Assembly: GCA_023437225.1 (NCBI GenBank)
Contig: JAEZGS010000011.1
Coordinates: 338,777 to 402,776, forward strand
Reading direction: 5' to 3'
Source: Bacteroidota bacterium
GTDB lineage: Bacteria > Bacteroidota > Bacteroidia > Chitinophagales > Chitinophagaceae
Length of the DNA: 64,000 nucleotides
Positions 8,103-17,940 of this stretch are shown one piece after another; position 1 is the stretch's first letter, and every line of letters begins with the position of its first letter. Position numbers and translations under genes: made by a program. The notes under the pieces were generated by a model. It saw only the letters and a list, made by a program, of their open reading frames with translations, did no database searches and was not told where the DNA came from.

Positions 8103-9989
8103 TTATTGTGTATCGTCCATGAATTCACTTAATTCAAGCCAACGCATTTCTTTCTGATCAAGAAGTGAACTGATCTCTCCAATTCGTCGCGATAATCTTT
8201 CAAGTTCTTCAAATCCTTCGCTGCCGCTGTTCAATTTTTCCTGCACTTCGCGCTTTTCTTTTTCCAGATCGCTGATATCTTTTTGTAATTGTTCAAATTC
8301 ACGTTTCTCTTTATAAGATATCTTCCGTTTGGTATCCTGCTTCTTCGATGACAGGTCTTCTTTTTGTTGCGCTGGAAGTTTTAGAGCTTCCTGCTCCTGC
8401 GATCTTTGCCATGCGCGATACAACGTATAGTTACCGGGGAAATCCCTTACATCACCATCGCCTTCAAAGACGAAGAGGTGATCTACCAGGCGATCCATGA
8501 AATACCTGTCGTGCGAAATGATCAGCAAGCATCCGGCAAATTCACTGAGGAAGTTTTCGAGTACACCAAGTGTAGGAAGGTCCAGGTCGTTTGTAGGTTC
8601 ATCCAACACCAGGAAGTTCGGATTGCGGAACAATATCGACAACAAATGCAATCGTCGTTTTTCACCGCCACTAAGTTTCGATATATAGGTGTATTGCTGC
8701 TCAGGCGGGAAAAGAAAAAGTTGTAGAAACTGGGCGGCGCTTAAAGAACCGCCATTCGCCAAAGGAAAATTCTCTGCGATGTTTTTTACAAATTCAATCA
8801 CCCGTTGATCTTCCTTAACCTGCAAACCCTGTTGGGAATAATTACCGAAGATTACCGTTTCTCCAATATTCACTTTACCGCTATCGGGTATTTCATTTCC
8901 CTGTAGAATGTTGACGAATGTAGATTTCCCAACTCCATTTTTCCCGACGATCCCTATGCGTTCTCCTTTTTTAAATGTATAATCGAATCCTTTCAGTATG
9001 ACCTTCTCACCGTATTTCTTATAGATCTTTTTCAATTCGATGATCTTGCCGCCCAACCTGCTCATCTTCACCTGCAATTCCATCTGTTGATCTTCGATGC
9101 GCCGTTTCGCCTTCGATTCAACATCGGCAAAAGCGTCCACGCGACTCTTTGATTTTGTTGTCCTTGCCTTCGGTTGTTTCCGGATCCATTCTAGCTCTTT
9201 GCGGTAAAGATTACGCGCTTTATCGATGCTTGCAGATTCGCTTTCAATGCGTGCCGCCTTCTTTTCGACATACTCTTCATAATCGCCCTTGTAAACAAAA
9301 AGACTGTCGTTGTCCAATTCCCAGATCTCTTCGCATACGGCATCAAGGAAATACCGGTCGTGTGTTACAAGGAGAAGGGTCACCTTTTCCTGGTTGAGAT
9401 AGTGTTCAAGCCATTCTACCATTTCAACATCCAGGTGGTTGGTAGGTTCATCCATGATCAGCAATACATGGCGATGCTCAAAGCCAATATCAATCAGCGT
9501 TTTGGCCAGTGCAACGCGTTTGCGCTGCCCCCCTGATAAGCTTCCAACGGGTTGGTCCAGCTGATGAATGTTTAGTTTACCAAATATCTGTTTCACCTTG
9601 GCATCAAAGTCCCATGCGCCAAGCTCATCCATTCGAATGATCGCTTCGCTCAATGCTGCGGCATCGGCATGCTCACTAGCCAACTCATAGGATTTTATTG
9701 CATTTATTACGGGGTGATCGTGGTGGAAAATGTTCTCAATTATCGTCGCTTCTTCCCTAAACACAGGCTCCTGCTCGAACAATGCAACGGAAACGTCTTT
9801 ATGGATCCAGACGGTTCCTGCATCGGCGGTATCTAATCCTGAAAGGATCCTTAATAATGTGCTTTTGCCACTACCATTGCGGGCAACCAGTGCGATTTTG
9901 TCGCCTTCCTCGATATGAAATGAAATGTTCTCAAATAAACTTCGAACTCCGAATGACTTGGTGAGCCCCTCAACTGAAACATAGTGCAT
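8103..9989 (-). CDS. ABC-F family ATPase (Uup-like)
   Basis: There are two ATP-binding cassettes in one chain without membrane segments. The first has ARNGSGKST (36-44), LSGGQRKRVALAKTL and LLIMDEPTNHLD. A charged linker follows, then the second cassette with GKNGVGKST, LSGGEKRRLHLLS and LVLDEPTNDLD. The last 80 residues are a strongly charged coiled coil (KEKREFEQLQKDISDLEKEK), as in Uup. ABC-F proteins act on ribosomes or, for Uup, on DNA or ribosome-related processes; they are not transporters. The first Walker A begins with Ala instead of Gly. Its start overlaps the upstream end of the divergent ORF, so the real start of that neighbour is further inside. Confidence 0.92.
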   Translation of the reverse strand: MHYVSVEGLTKSFGVRSLFENISFHIEEGDKIALVARNGSGKSTLLRILSGLDTADAGTVWIHKDVSVALFEQEPVFREEATIIENIFHHDHPVINAIKSYELASEHADAAALSEAIIRMDELGAWDFDAKVKQIFGKLNIHQLDQPVGSLSGGQRKRVALAKTLIDIGFEHRHVLLIMDEPTNHLDVEMVEWLEHYLNQEKVTLLLVTHDRYFLDAVCEEIWELDNDSLFVYKGDYEEYVEKKAARIESESASIDKARNLYRKELEWIRKQPKARTTKSKSRVDAFADVESKAKRRIEDQQMELQVKMSRLGGKIIELKKIYKKYGEKVILKGFDYTFKKGERIGIVGKNGVGKSTFVNILQGNEIPDSGKVNIGETVIFGNYSQQGLQVKEDQRVIEFVKNIAENFPLANGGSLSAAQFLQLFLFPPEQQYTYISKLSGGEKRRLHLLSILFRNPNFLVLDEPTNDLDLPTLGVLENFLSEFAGCLLIISHDRYFMDRLVDHLFVFEGDGDVRDFPGNYTLYRAWQRSQEQEALKLPAQQKEDLSSKKQDTKRKISYKEKREFEQLQKDISDLEKEKREVQEKLNSGSEGFEELERLSRRIGEISSLLDQKEMRWLELSEFMDDTQ

Positions 9990-10079
9990 CCGGCAAATAT
10001 ATTGATTTGGTGGTTCGCAGGTATTCCGTGGCTCGATGGTATGTTTTTTATAACATTCGTTGTCTCAAACATCCACGAG

Positions 10080-10700
10080 ATGATAGAAACGCATGTGCTG
10101 CTGGTTTTGGGATGGATGGTCTTTGGCTTCCTTCACAGTTTGCTGGCATCGGGGTTTGTAAAGGATCGCCTGGTGCCAACATTTGGAACATATTACAGGC
10201 TCATGTATTCGTTGTTTGCGTTGCTTTCATTATCAGCTCTGTTATACTACCAGTTTTCCATATCGTCGGTTCTCCTGTTTGCACCGCAATACTGGCTACT
10301 GGCCATATCATTGATCAGCATGATATTGATGGGCATTTCCATGCGTACGTATTTTAAATTCCTGAGTGGGGTCGATGTGCTCACCAAAACGAAAGTTACC
10401 AGTGAATTACAGGTTACCGGGATGCATGCTTACACCAGGCATCCTCTCTACCTTTCCACATTGTTGTTCGCATGGAGTCTTGCAGGAGTTTTGCCATATC
10501 TGTCCCATCTACTCGGGGTATTGATAATGACTATTTACACCGTCTATGGAGCGCAACTTGAAGAGAAAAAGCTTCACGTCCAATATGGTCAGAAGTATGC
10601 AAATTATTCGCGAGAAGTGCCGATGTTCATTCCCTGGAAATGGCTGGCTTCTTTCATTTTTTCAGGAACTTCAAACAAACAGGTGAGGGAACATCGATAA
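10080..10700 (+). CDS. Integral-membrane protein of the isoprenylcysteine methyltransferase / NnrU type
   Basis: The protein has about six hydrophobic segments. Near the C-terminus it has the ICMT-like signature YTRHPLYLSTLLFAWSLAG followed by EEKKLHVQYGQKYANYSREVP. Bacterial members are membrane methyltransferases or NnrU-like proteins of unsettled substrate. I chose the ATG at 10080 (MIETHVLL) because the longer frame from 9984 overlaps the divergent ABC-F start; 10041 is an alternative. The 3' end overlaps the convergent lactonase gene by 47 bp. Confidence 0.7.
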   Translation: MIETHVLLVLGWMVFGFLHSLLASGFVKDRLVPTFGTYYRLMYSLFALLSLSALLYYQFSISSVLLFAPQYWLLAISLISMILMGISMRTYFKFLSGVDVLTKTKVTSELQVTGMHAYTRHPLYLSTLLFAWSLAGVLPYLSHLLGVLIMTIYTVYGAQLEEKKLHVQYGQKYANYSREVPMFIPWKWLASFIFSGTSNKQVREHR

Positions 10701-11769
10701 TGGTGCCGGTTTCAGATAACAAGCCTGTTTTCTTATCGCGCTTAAATACCACGATATTATTGCTTTGCTGGTTGGCAACAAGCAGGTAATTACCAGTAGG
10801 ATCAAGGGCAAAATTGCGCGGGGTATTTCCTAATGTCGATTGAAATCCTTTAGTAGTGAGCTTCCCAGTGGATGGGTCAATGCTGAAGATCGCGATGGTA
10901 TTTGATGCGGCCCTGTTGGACGCATATAAGAATTTTCCGTCTGAAGAAATATGAATATCAGCGCTTCCCTTTGTGTCAGTGTAATCATCGGGGTGTGCAC
11001 TAACCGTTTGAATGTTCTTCATTTGCCCGTTTGAAAATTCAAAGGCAGAGACATTACCAGACATTTCTTCCATGAGGTAGATCCATTTACGGTTGGGGTG
11101 AAAACTGATGTGTCTCGGTCCCGCGCCGGGGCTCACTTCTGCAGCAAATCCGGCAGATTCATCAATTGGCATTGAAGCAGAAGCATTGAACGGATACACC
11201 ATAACCTTATCAATGCCAAGGTCCGGTACAAACAAAAATTTCTGATCCGGTGAGATGCGTGTGGAATGAACGTGTGCTTTTTCCTGGCGCATCTTGTTTT
11301 CCCCTGAGCCTGTATGTTGGATCAACTGAACATATGGCGACAATCTCCCTTCGGTTGATTTAAATACAGATAAGTTGCCACCGCTGTAATTGCCGGCAAC
11401 TACAAAATTGCCTTTCTTATCTACGTCCACATAACATGGATGGTCGCCGCCAGTCGGCTGGTTATTCAAAAACCTGAGGTTGCCGGTTTTTTTATCGATG
11501 GCAAAGGAAGATAATGAGCCAGGCTTTTCACCACCGGTTTCGTTAACTGCATACAGATATCTTCCATCTGATGAAACGGCGATGTAGGAAGGATTTTCGA
11601 TGCCATCAGCAAATCCGAGGGGAGTTATTTTGCCGCTTGATGCGTTAAAATCGAAGATGTAAATTCCCTTGCTTTCTCCCGTTGTATAAGTACCGGTGTA
11701 CAGATAATAGTGTTGTGCTTGTACAGCAACGCCAGCCAGCATCATTATGGTAAGGATAAAATATTTCAT
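10654..11769 (-). CDS. Exported lactonase-family beta-propeller protein (6-phosphogluconolactonase-like)
   Basis: The protein is 371 residues with a signal peptide (MKYFILTIMMLAGVAVQAQ). It shows repeated beta-propeller blades with motifs such as YLYAVNE, GNFVVAGNYSGG, HVHSTRISPDQKFLFVPDLG, GPRHISFHPNRKW and NTPRNFALDPTGNYLLVANQ. These match the YbhE/Pgl and muconate-cycloisomerase-like lactonase family. Because it is exported, a role on extracytoplasmic lactones is more likely than in the pentose phosphate pathway. The first gene upstream on this strand encodes an MgtC-like protein. Confidence 0.88.
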   Translation of the reverse strand: MKYFILTIMMLAGVAVQAQHYYLYTGTYTTGESKGIYIFDFNASSGKITPLGFADGIENPSYIAVSSDGRYLYAVNETGGEKPGSLSSFAIDKKTGNLRFLNNQPTGGDHPCYVDVDKKGNFVVAGNYSGGNLSVFKSTEGRLSPYVQLIQHTGSGENKMRQEKAHVHSTRISPDQKFLFVPDLGIDKVMVYPFNASASMPIDESAGFAAEVSPGAGPRHISFHPNRKWIYLMEEMSGNVSAFEFSNGQMKNIQTVSAHPDDYTDTKGSADIHISSDGKFLYASNRAASNTIAIFSIDPSTGKLTTKGFQSTLGNTPRNFALDPTGNYLLVANQQSNNIVVFKRDKKTGLLSETGTIIDVPSPVCLKFLKK

Positions 11770-11797
11770 CTGATCAAGTTAGGATTTTTTTCCCCGG

Positions 11798-12430
11798 TTA
11801 GAAATCAAATTCTTTTATTGATTCATCCGCCAGTATCAGGCGGATAAATTCTTCGTGTTTTTTTTCGGAGCCCCGAACCGACCAGCTTCCGCTGATGCGG
11901 CCATCTATCAGGTTTTGCTTGTTTCTTTTGTAATGAAGTTTGCAAGTGTGCATGATCTCTTCATATCGATGCAATGTTTCATTTTTGTAATGACAGACGA
12001 TCCGGTATTCGCGCACCTGGTTTGTTCTCTCTATCCATTCTTCGAGCCTTGTCATGTAGGAAAGCGCTATGAACGAAAGTCCGGCGCCTGCTATCGAGAT
12101 CCAATAATACCCGGCACCAATACCCATTCCCATTGCGGCCGTTGCCCAAACAGAAGCGGCGGTGGTAAGGCCTTTGACCCGGTTGTCTTCTTTAAAAATG
12201 ACTCCGGCGCCCAGGAAGCCGATACCCGTCACAATATTGGAAGCGATCCTGTCAGATTCCGTCCCGGCACCTATCATTATAGAAAAGATCGTGTACATAC
12301 ATGACCCAAGCGATATGAGCATCAGGGTGCGTAAGCCCGCGGCCTTGCTTACGTATTCGCGTTCGGCACCGATAAGGCCGCCAATAGCGATAGCCAGAAC
12401 AAGTCGGAGGAGGTATTCAGTTATTGGCAT
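11798..12430 (-). CDS. MgtC/SapB-family membrane protein
   Basis: I start at the ATG giving MPITEYLLRLVLAIAIGGLI; the longer frame adds a Cys-rich stretch that is not family-like. The first 130 residues have MgtC hallmarks: GGLIGAEREY, GLRTLMLISLGS, IASNIVTGIGFLGAGVIFKE and GLTTAASVWATAAMGMGIG. The last 80 residues form a soluble ACT-like domain. MgtC proteins affect Mg2+ homeostasis and ATP synthase or acid tolerance. The gene diverges from the unknown 12469 gene with only about 38 bp between. Confidence 0.88.
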   Translation of the reverse strand: MPITEYLLRLVLAIAIGGLIGAEREYVSKAAGLRTLMLISLGSCMYTIFSIMIGAGTESDRIASNIVTGIGFLGAGVIFKEDNRVKGLTTAASVWATAAMGMGIGAGYYWISIAGAGLSFIALSYMTRLEEWIERTNQVREYRIVCHYKNETLHRYEEIMHTCKLHYKRNKQNLIDGRISGSWSVRGSEKKHEEFIRLILADESIKEFDF

Positions 12431-12468
12431 GAGTGAAGATATGGCACAGCATTTTTTTATGCAACAAC

Positions 12469-13089
12469 ATGATGGACAATCAGGATTCAAGAAAAATCGT
12501 ACCTGAACAACAGGTAGGGTCTGCAACGAATGTGGAATACACATATGCGGCAGCTTCCCCGCAGGAAGCAAGGGTAGTGTTTGAAGAAGCAGTTAAGAAA
12601 CTACTCGACGTTAACCATTGGAACGATTATGCCGGAAAGGGCACGGCTGATTTTACGGTGATCGATATGAGCGGAAAGGAAACTGAAGCGCCATTGCAAA
12701 AAGGTTTTTATTTTAAGATCGATATTCCCGGGCCGGGCACTTTTGCGGGTGATGGCTTCGATTGGGTGCAGGTCGAAGCAATTGATTCAAGCAGCAATGA
12801 AGCGGAGGACTGGGAAAGCGTAGCAGTGAGGGTGCGCCCCACCTCGAACCCTACAAAACAGGGAGACGATGTTGCACATTTCTTTTCCGCCGATGCCACG
12901 AGTAATTTCGTTGTCAGGCGTGAAAAGACTAATATCATTGCGGGAGTATATGGACGTAATGAAATTCCAAACACTGCGGCAAAAAATCCCGTAGATAAAA
13001 CAAGGAACGCCGCGATTGGACTGACAGCAGTTTCAGGGGCGTCTTCCGTCCAATGGAACGCACTGGTAAAAGCTATTATTGGTAAATAA
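12469..13089 (+). CDS. Conserved-looking protein of unknown function
   Basis: No family recognised. The start is the ATG at 12469 (or 12472), giving MMDNQDSRKIVPEQQ; the longer frame overlaps the divergent MgtC-like start region. The 206 residues have no signal or membrane segment. The central part (WNDYAGKGTADFTVIDMSG, PLQKGFYFKIDIPGPGTF, DGFDWVQVEAI, WESVAVRVRPTSNP) looks like a beta-rich fold. The next gene (EcsC-like) starts right after it on the same strand, so both are probably co-transcribed. Confidence 0.65.
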   Translation: MMDNQDSRKIVPEQQVGSATNVEYTYAAASPQEARVVFEEAVKKLLDVNHWNDYAGKGTADFTVIDMSGKETEAPLQKGFYFKIDIPGPGTFAGDGFDWVQVEAIDSSSNEAEDWESVAVRVRPTSNPTKQGDDVAHFFSADATSNFVVRREKTNIIAGVYGRNEIPNTAAKNPVDKTRNAAIGLTAVSGASSVQWNALVKAIIGK

Positions 13090-13090
13090 C

Positions 13091-13846
13091 ATGAAACAGT
13101 ACGAGCAACGCATAGTTCGGGAATATTCAGTTTGGAAGCGCAGGGTTACAAGAGACCCTTCGTTTGCCAGCAAGATGGCGCGTTCTGCCCAAACGAAGAT
13201 CAACGATATGATCCCCGATAAAGTGCATAATGCCATAACCGCCACAATTAAGCAGATGGTGCGCGGGGTGCTGTTCGGTGTAAAATATACAGTACCCGAT
13301 GTCAGGGCTGACCTGTCGTTAGAAGAACGTGAGAAACTCGTACTTGAGCGCATTGATTTTTATAAGAAAACTGCAGCCACCGAAGGAGGTATAACGGGTA
13401 TGGGTGGTCTGTTGATGGGCCTGGCGGACTTTCCGATCCTGCTAAGTCTAAAACTGAAACTGCTTTACGATATCGCCACTATTTATGGATATGACCTCGA
13501 TGATTTTACAGAGCGATTATACCTGTTGAATATCTTTCAGCTTGCTTTTTCGAGTCAGCAGCATCGTAATAAAATCTTTGGTGAGATGGAACACTGGCGT
13601 GAAAAGGCACAGCACCTTCCAAAAGATATCCACGAATTTGACTGGCGAACTTTTCAGCAGGAATATAGAGATCATATTGACCTGGCAAAAATGGCGCAGT
13701 TGATCCCGGTCGTCGGTGCGCTCGTTGGATTTGTTGTAAATTACAATCTCATTGTCCGACTGGGTGAATATGCAATGAATTCGTATCGTATGCGCCTGGT
13801 AGAAGAGAATCCCCAACTGATGTCTGCTTACATTAATACGCGGTAA
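13091..13846 (+). CDS. EcsC-family protein
   Basis: The 251-residue protein matches the EcsC family in its core: ATEGGITGMGGLLMGLADFPILLSLKL (about 92-118), the following YDIATIYGYDL and a late hydrophobic GALVGFVVNYNLIVRLGEYA. EcsC is named from Bacillus but its role is unsettled. The ATG at 13091 lies immediately after the previous stop; an earlier TTG in frame is less likely. The next gene begins three bases after its stop, so a three-gene operon with the SRAP gene is likely. Confidence 0.82.
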   Translation: MKQYEQRIVREYSVWKRRVTRDPSFASKMARSAQTKINDMIPDKVHNAITATIKQMVRGVLFGVKYTVPDVRADLSLEEREKLVLERIDFYKKTAATEGGITGMGGLLMGLADFPILLSLKLKLLYDIATIYGYDLDDFTERLYLLNIFQLAFSSQQHRNKIFGEMEHWREKAQHLPKDIHEFDWRTFQQEYRDHIDLAKMAQLIPVVGALVGFVVNYNLIVRLGEYAMNSYRMRLVEENPQLMSAYINTR

Positions 13847-13848
13847 TT

Positions 13849-14610
13849 ATGTGTTACGATATATCGCTTAATGCTCCGATTGAATTAATAACTGAACAAT
13901 TGCCGGATCTTGAAGTCGACCCGCAACTTGAAATCGATTTCTCTACTACGATGCATGTGCTTGCGCAATCGTTTCGTAAGTACCCGGTCGTATACAGAGA
14001 AGATGGACAACTAAAAATGCGCTTGTTCGAGTGGGGTGTAATTGCATCCTATATGAATACTCCGGAAAAAATAAAACAATCACGGGCCTCGATGTGTAAT
14101 GCACGCAGCGAAAAGATCCTTGAAAGGGCATCTGCATGGAACCGCATGCGAAGGCAGCGTTGTCTGGTTCCTGTAAATGGATTCTTTGAACACCGCGAGA
14201 TCGCCGGCTGGAAAAATAAAGTCCCATATTACATACACCAGCCGGGGAGAAAGGTTTCGTTCCTTGCAGGCATCTATAATTATTCACCTATACCCGATGT
14301 TGAAACCGGCGAGGTAAAGGGAACGTTTGCAATTGTAACCCGTCCCGCCAATGAATTAATGAAGAAGATACATAATGGCGGACCCAACAAACACAGAATG
14401 CCCATCATCCTGAATGATCTTAGTTTATTGCCATGGCTCGACCGATCTCTAAGTGATGAACAGTTGCAGGCGATACTCGAATCGGAGTTCCCTGCCTCTG
14501 AAATGCATGCGTGGCCAGTGTTCTCTATTCGCACAACAAAGCAGAGGCCCGATGGAAAGATGTGTTTTGAACCTTTTGAATGGGAATCATTGCCGGACCT
14601 GAGTGATTAG
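13849..14610 (+). CDS. SRAP-family abasic-site DNA-protein crosslinking protein (YedK/HMCES-like)
   Basis: The protein starts MCYDIS, so Cys2 becomes N-terminal after Met removal. In this family that Cys bonds covalently to abasic sites in single-stranded DNA and shields them. Other active-site pieces are present: CNARSEKI, the CLVPVNGFFEHRE motif with Asn and Glu (about 103-115), and PNKHRMPIIL with the catalytic His. At 253 residues it is of usual size. The opening differs from the common MCGRF, which is a tolerated variant. Its stop overlaps the convergent J-protein gene by four bases. Confidence 0.9.
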   Translation: MCYDISLNAPIELITEQLPDLEVDPQLEIDFSTTMHVLAQSFRKYPVVYREDGQLKMRLFEWGVIASYMNTPEKIKQSRASMCNARSEKILERASAWNRMRRQRCLVPVNGFFEHREIAGWKNKVPYYIHQPGRKVSFLAGIYNYSPIPDVETGEVKGTFAIVTRPANELMKKIHNGGPNKHRMPIILNDLSLLPWLDRSLSDEQLQAILESEFPASEMHAWPVFSIRTTKQRPDGKMCFEPFEWESLPDLSD

Positions 14611-15233
14611 GAAATAAGATAGATCATCAGCACAAGCAACAATGTTATGAAAATAACAGCTACCGGAAAGAGGCGCTCGTACAGGTGTTGACGATTTCTT
14701 TGCTTCACGTAATCGCGAAGCATTATGTTCAAAGTTGTATCGTCTCCGGCAAGCGTTGAAAGCTTTTCATACAATGGCGGCATATATGAATGTGATAAAA
14801 GTCGTGACACCTGAATGCATTCCAGCATCAGCGGTTTTTTCAATTGACGTGCATGCAGGGTGAGGAGGTCAATATTATAATGGGATAGTATTTTATTTAG
14901 ATGGAATTGCAATGCATCGCGGTCAATGAAATTTTGATCGATGGTTCGCACATAACGATGTAATTTCTCAGCCTGCTGTAGGATTAGCGAGGGATTTGTG
15001 ATTCGATCGTTCTTCCATACATTGAAGCCGTGTCTTTTATCATATTCGGATCTTTTTTCGATATCTATAAGAACTTCATATGCCTGTTGGATCTCAACAA
15101 ATTTTTTTTCACTCGACTCATCGTCTGGATTTTTATCCGGATGGTAGCGGATGGCAAGTCGCCGGAAAGCTTTCTTGATCTCCTCAGGTGAGGAACCCGG
15201 AAACACTTCAAGTGTCTGGTAATGATTTTTCAT
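14607..15233 (-). CDS. J-domain protein with C-terminal membrane anchor
   Basis: Starting at the ATG that overlaps the glucosidase stop, the protein opens MKNHYQTLEVFPGSSPEEIKK. It has a complete J domain (about 1-66) with the HPD motif in RYHPDKNPDD, which stimulates a DnaK-type ATPase. No Gly/Phe or zinc region follows. A helical middle and a final hydrophobic segment (PVAVIFITLLLVLMIYLI) suggest a tail-anchored protein with its J domain in the cytoplasm. Translational coupling with the upstream glucosidase gene is seen; a functional link is not obvious. Confidence 0.85.
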   Translation of the reverse strand: MKNHYQTLEVFPGSSPEEIKKAFRRLAIRYHPDKNPDDESSEKKFVEIQQAYEVLIDIEKRSEYDKRHGFNVWKNDRITNPSLILQQAEKLHRYVRTIDQNFIDRDALQFHLNKILSHYNIDLLTLHARQLKKPLMLECIQVSRLLSHSYMPPLYEKLSTLAGDDTTLNIMLRDYVKQRNRQHLYERLFPVAVIFITLLLVLMIYLIS

Positions 15234-17833
15234 CAGGTCGTCTTGCGAATGAGCTCTGCTACCAGGCCTGTCCAACCGGTTTGTTGTGAGGCTCCAAGTC
15301 CACGCCCATTATCGCCATGAAAGTATTCAAAGAACATCAGATTGTCACGAAAGTGTGGATCGGAATATATCGGATGTGCATCAGCATATGCAGTACGATT
15401 TCCTTGTTCATCTATTGAAAATAGTTTTGTAAGGCGTTTGCCGATCTCGTTGGCCACTTCATGCAGGTTCATGTAAATTCCTGATCCCGTAGGACATTCC
15501 ACTTTGAGTGAATCGCGATAGTAGTAATGGAACTTGCGAAGACTTTCTACAATCATATAATTCAAAGGCATCCACACAGGGCCACGCCAGTTGCTGTTAC
15601 CGCCGAACATATCGTTCGTTGATTCGCCCGCATCGTAATGTATTCTGAACGTATTTGCGTCGATCGTTACCTCGTATGGATGTTCTGCATGAAACTTAGA
15701 CAGGGAGCGGATCCCGTAGTCCGATAAAAATTCCGTTTCATCAAGCATGCGTTGAAGGATCCTGGTAAGATCTTTCTTCTTAAGTAAACTAAGCAAATGT
15801 TTTTCATCTTCATTTCTCTCCTCATACTTCGAAACCAGTCGCGATAATTCCGGCCTGTTTTTTAGAAACCAATCCATTCTTTCCCTGAATTCGCTATGTG
15901 GATCAAGCAATGACTTGTCGAGCACCTCCACTGCAAAGAGAGGGATCAGTCCTACCATGCTTCTGACTTTGAGTCGTATGGTTTCAAATTCATTCAGCCT
16001 TACCTGGTCGTAAAAGAATCCATCGTCTTCATCCCATAAACCACGGTGACCTTCACCCATATGCGACATAGCACCGGCGATGTACAAAAAGTGCTCATAG
16101 AACTTGGTAGCCATATCCTGGTAAACAGGATTGTGTTTGGCCAGTTCCAATGCGATGCGCAACATATTCAGAGAGAACATCGCCATCCAGCTGGTGCCAT
16201 CTGCCTGTTCAATGTAACCGCCACCCGGCAATTTGGAATTGCGGTCGAACACGCCAATATTATCAAGGCCCAGGAATCCACCCTGGAATATGTTGTTGCC
16301 CGCGGTATCTTTCCTGTTAACCCACCAGGTGAAGTTGACAAGTAATTTGTGGAACATAGCTTCCAGGAATGCAACATCGCCATGCTCATCCTGTTTCTTA
16401 TCCATCTTAAATACGCGCCAGGTTGCCCATGCATGCACCGGAGGATTTACATCACCAAAGTCCCATTCATATGCGGGCAATTGTCCATTAGGATGCATGT
16501 ATCTTTCACGTGTGAGTAAAAGCAGTTGTTGCTTCGCGAATGAGATGTCTACAAGTGCAAGCGGGATGCAGTGGAATGCAAGGTCCCATGCCGCGTACCA
16601 CGGGTATTCCCATTTGTCGGGCATGGATATAATGTCAGAATTGTGCAGGTGCATCCATTTGTGATTGCGTCCATGTTTGCGATGTGGTGCAGTTGAATTG
16701 ACTGCATCACCATTCAACCATGCGTCCACATCATAATTATAGAACTGTTTATTCCATAGCATTCCTGCCAAAGCCTGTCGCTGAATAAGGCGCACATCGG
16801 GATCACTGACGTTGTGTTGGAGCTCCGCGTAAAATTCATCCGCTTCCTTCTTACGTGTATCAAAAATGGTATCAAAATCCTGGAAGCCACTGTCAAGCGC
16901 GTTGGGAGTAAGCCTTAAGCGAATCACATAGGAGTCTCCTGGAGCTACAACGGTATCGAAGTTGAAAGCCGCTTTAGTACCCGTCCGACGACCGTTCAAT
17001 GCACGCGCATCGTTATGCACAACGAAATTGTTGATGCCGTCTTTAAAGAACCCACGTCTTTTTTTCTGCTCATGGATGTAAGGATTGGTTTCGTTTTCAC
17101 AAAAAAGCGGGTAGGCAGCCGGCGACGAATAAAGAAAGCGTTTACCAAATTTCCGATGTGAGCATTTAATAGTGTTGCGTGCAATGGAAGAGATCAATGG
17201 CTTATAGGTATCGTTACCCCACGACCAGGTATTGCGAAACCATATTGTAGGTATTATGTTGACGGGAGCAGCTTCAACGCCGCGATTGAAAACTTCGATG
17301 CGAACAAGAATGTCTTCCGGCCCTGCTTTCACATATTCGACCACAACATCAAAATATCTTCCTTCATCGAAAACACCAGTGTCAACGATTTCATATTCCC
17401 GTTCAAAGCGATTTCGCGCAGCGCTTTGTTCACGAAGTTGCTGATATGGAAATGCTGCATGCGGGTATTTGTACAGCATCTTCATGTAAGAGTGGGTTGG
17501 AGTGCTGTCGAGATAGTAAAACAACTCCTTTACATCTTCACCGTGATTGCCTTCCGGATTGCTCAGGCCAAAGAGTCTTTCTTTGATCAATGCATCTTTC
17601 TTATTCCACAAAGCCAGAGAGAAGCAAAGAAGTTGTTCGTCGTCACAGATGCCGGCGATTCCATCTTCACCCCAACGGTAAGTTCGGCTAATCGCTTTTT
17701 CGTATGTTGTAAAATTCCAGGTGTTTGCATCTTCACTATAATCTTCCCTGACAGTTGCCCATTGGCGATTACTCACGTAAGGTCCCCATTTCTTCCATGC
17801 GGCATCCTGCAATCGTGCTCTTTCTTCATTCAT
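15233..17833 (-). CDS. GH63-type glucosidase family protein (MGH1-like)
   Basis: The 866-residue protein has no signal peptide, so it is probably cytoplasmic. It resembles bacterial relatives of GH63 processing alpha-glucosidase: WGEDGIAGICDD and ERLFGLSNPEGNHGEDVKE near the N-terminus, a large beta-rich domain, then an (alpha/alpha)6-type C-terminal half. That half contains WEYPWYAAWDLAFH, GGFLGLDNIGVFDR, and GNSNWRGPVWMPLNYM. Family enzymes hydrolyse alpha-glucosidic bonds, and mannosylglycerate or glucosylglycerate hydrolysis is another known role for relatives. The acid residues sit in the DLAFH and ADGTSWMA regions by analogy. The J-protein gene overlaps its stop. Confidence 0.83.
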   Translation of the reverse strand: MNEERARLQDAAWKKWGPYVSNRQWATVREDYSEDANTWNFTTYEKAISRTYRWGEDGIAGICDDEQLLCFSLALWNKKDALIKERLFGLSNPEGNHGEDVKELFYYLDSTPTHSYMKMLYKYPHAAFPYQQLREQSAARNRFEREYEIVDTGVFDEGRYFDVVVEYVKAGPEDILVRIEVFNRGVEAAPVNIIPTIWFRNTWSWGNDTYKPLISSIARNTIKCSHRKFGKRFLYSSPAAYPLFCENETNPYIHEQKKRRGFFKDGINNFVVHNDARALNGRRTGTKAAFNFDTVVAPGDSYVIRLRLTPNALDSGFQDFDTIFDTRKKEADEFYAELQHNVSDPDVRLIQRQALAGMLWNKQFYNYDVDAWLNGDAVNSTAPHRKHGRNHKWMHLHNSDIISMPDKWEYPWYAAWDLAFHCIPLALVDISFAKQQLLLLTRERYMHPNGQLPAYEWDFGDVNPPVHAWATWRVFKMDKKQDEHGDVAFLEAMFHKLLVNFTWWVNRKDTAGNNIFQGGFLGLDNIGVFDRNSKLPGGGYIEQADGTSWMAMFSLNMLRIALELAKHNPVYQDMATKFYEHFLYIAGAMSHMGEGHRGLWDEDDGFFYDQVRLNEFETIRLKVRSMVGLIPLFAVEVLDKSLLDPHSEFRERMDWFLKNRPELSRLVSKYEERNEDEKHLLSLLKKKDLTRILQRMLDETEFLSDYGIRSLSKFHAEHPYEVTIDANTFRIHYDAGESTNDMFGGNSNWRGPVWMPLNYMIVESLRKFHYYYRDSLKVECPTGSGIYMNLHEVANEIGKRLTKLFSIDEQGNRTAYADAHPIYSDPHFRDNLMFFEYFHGDNGRGLGASQQTGWTGLVAELIRKTT

Positions 17834-17940
17834 ATAAGGTCGTTCGATTGGTGAAGGGTCCGAGGTAAAACTAAGATAGTAGATAAGTTCTTATCTTGGC
17901 TTGCTTTTTCGTGTTTCATGTTATCAGTAAAATAAATAGT

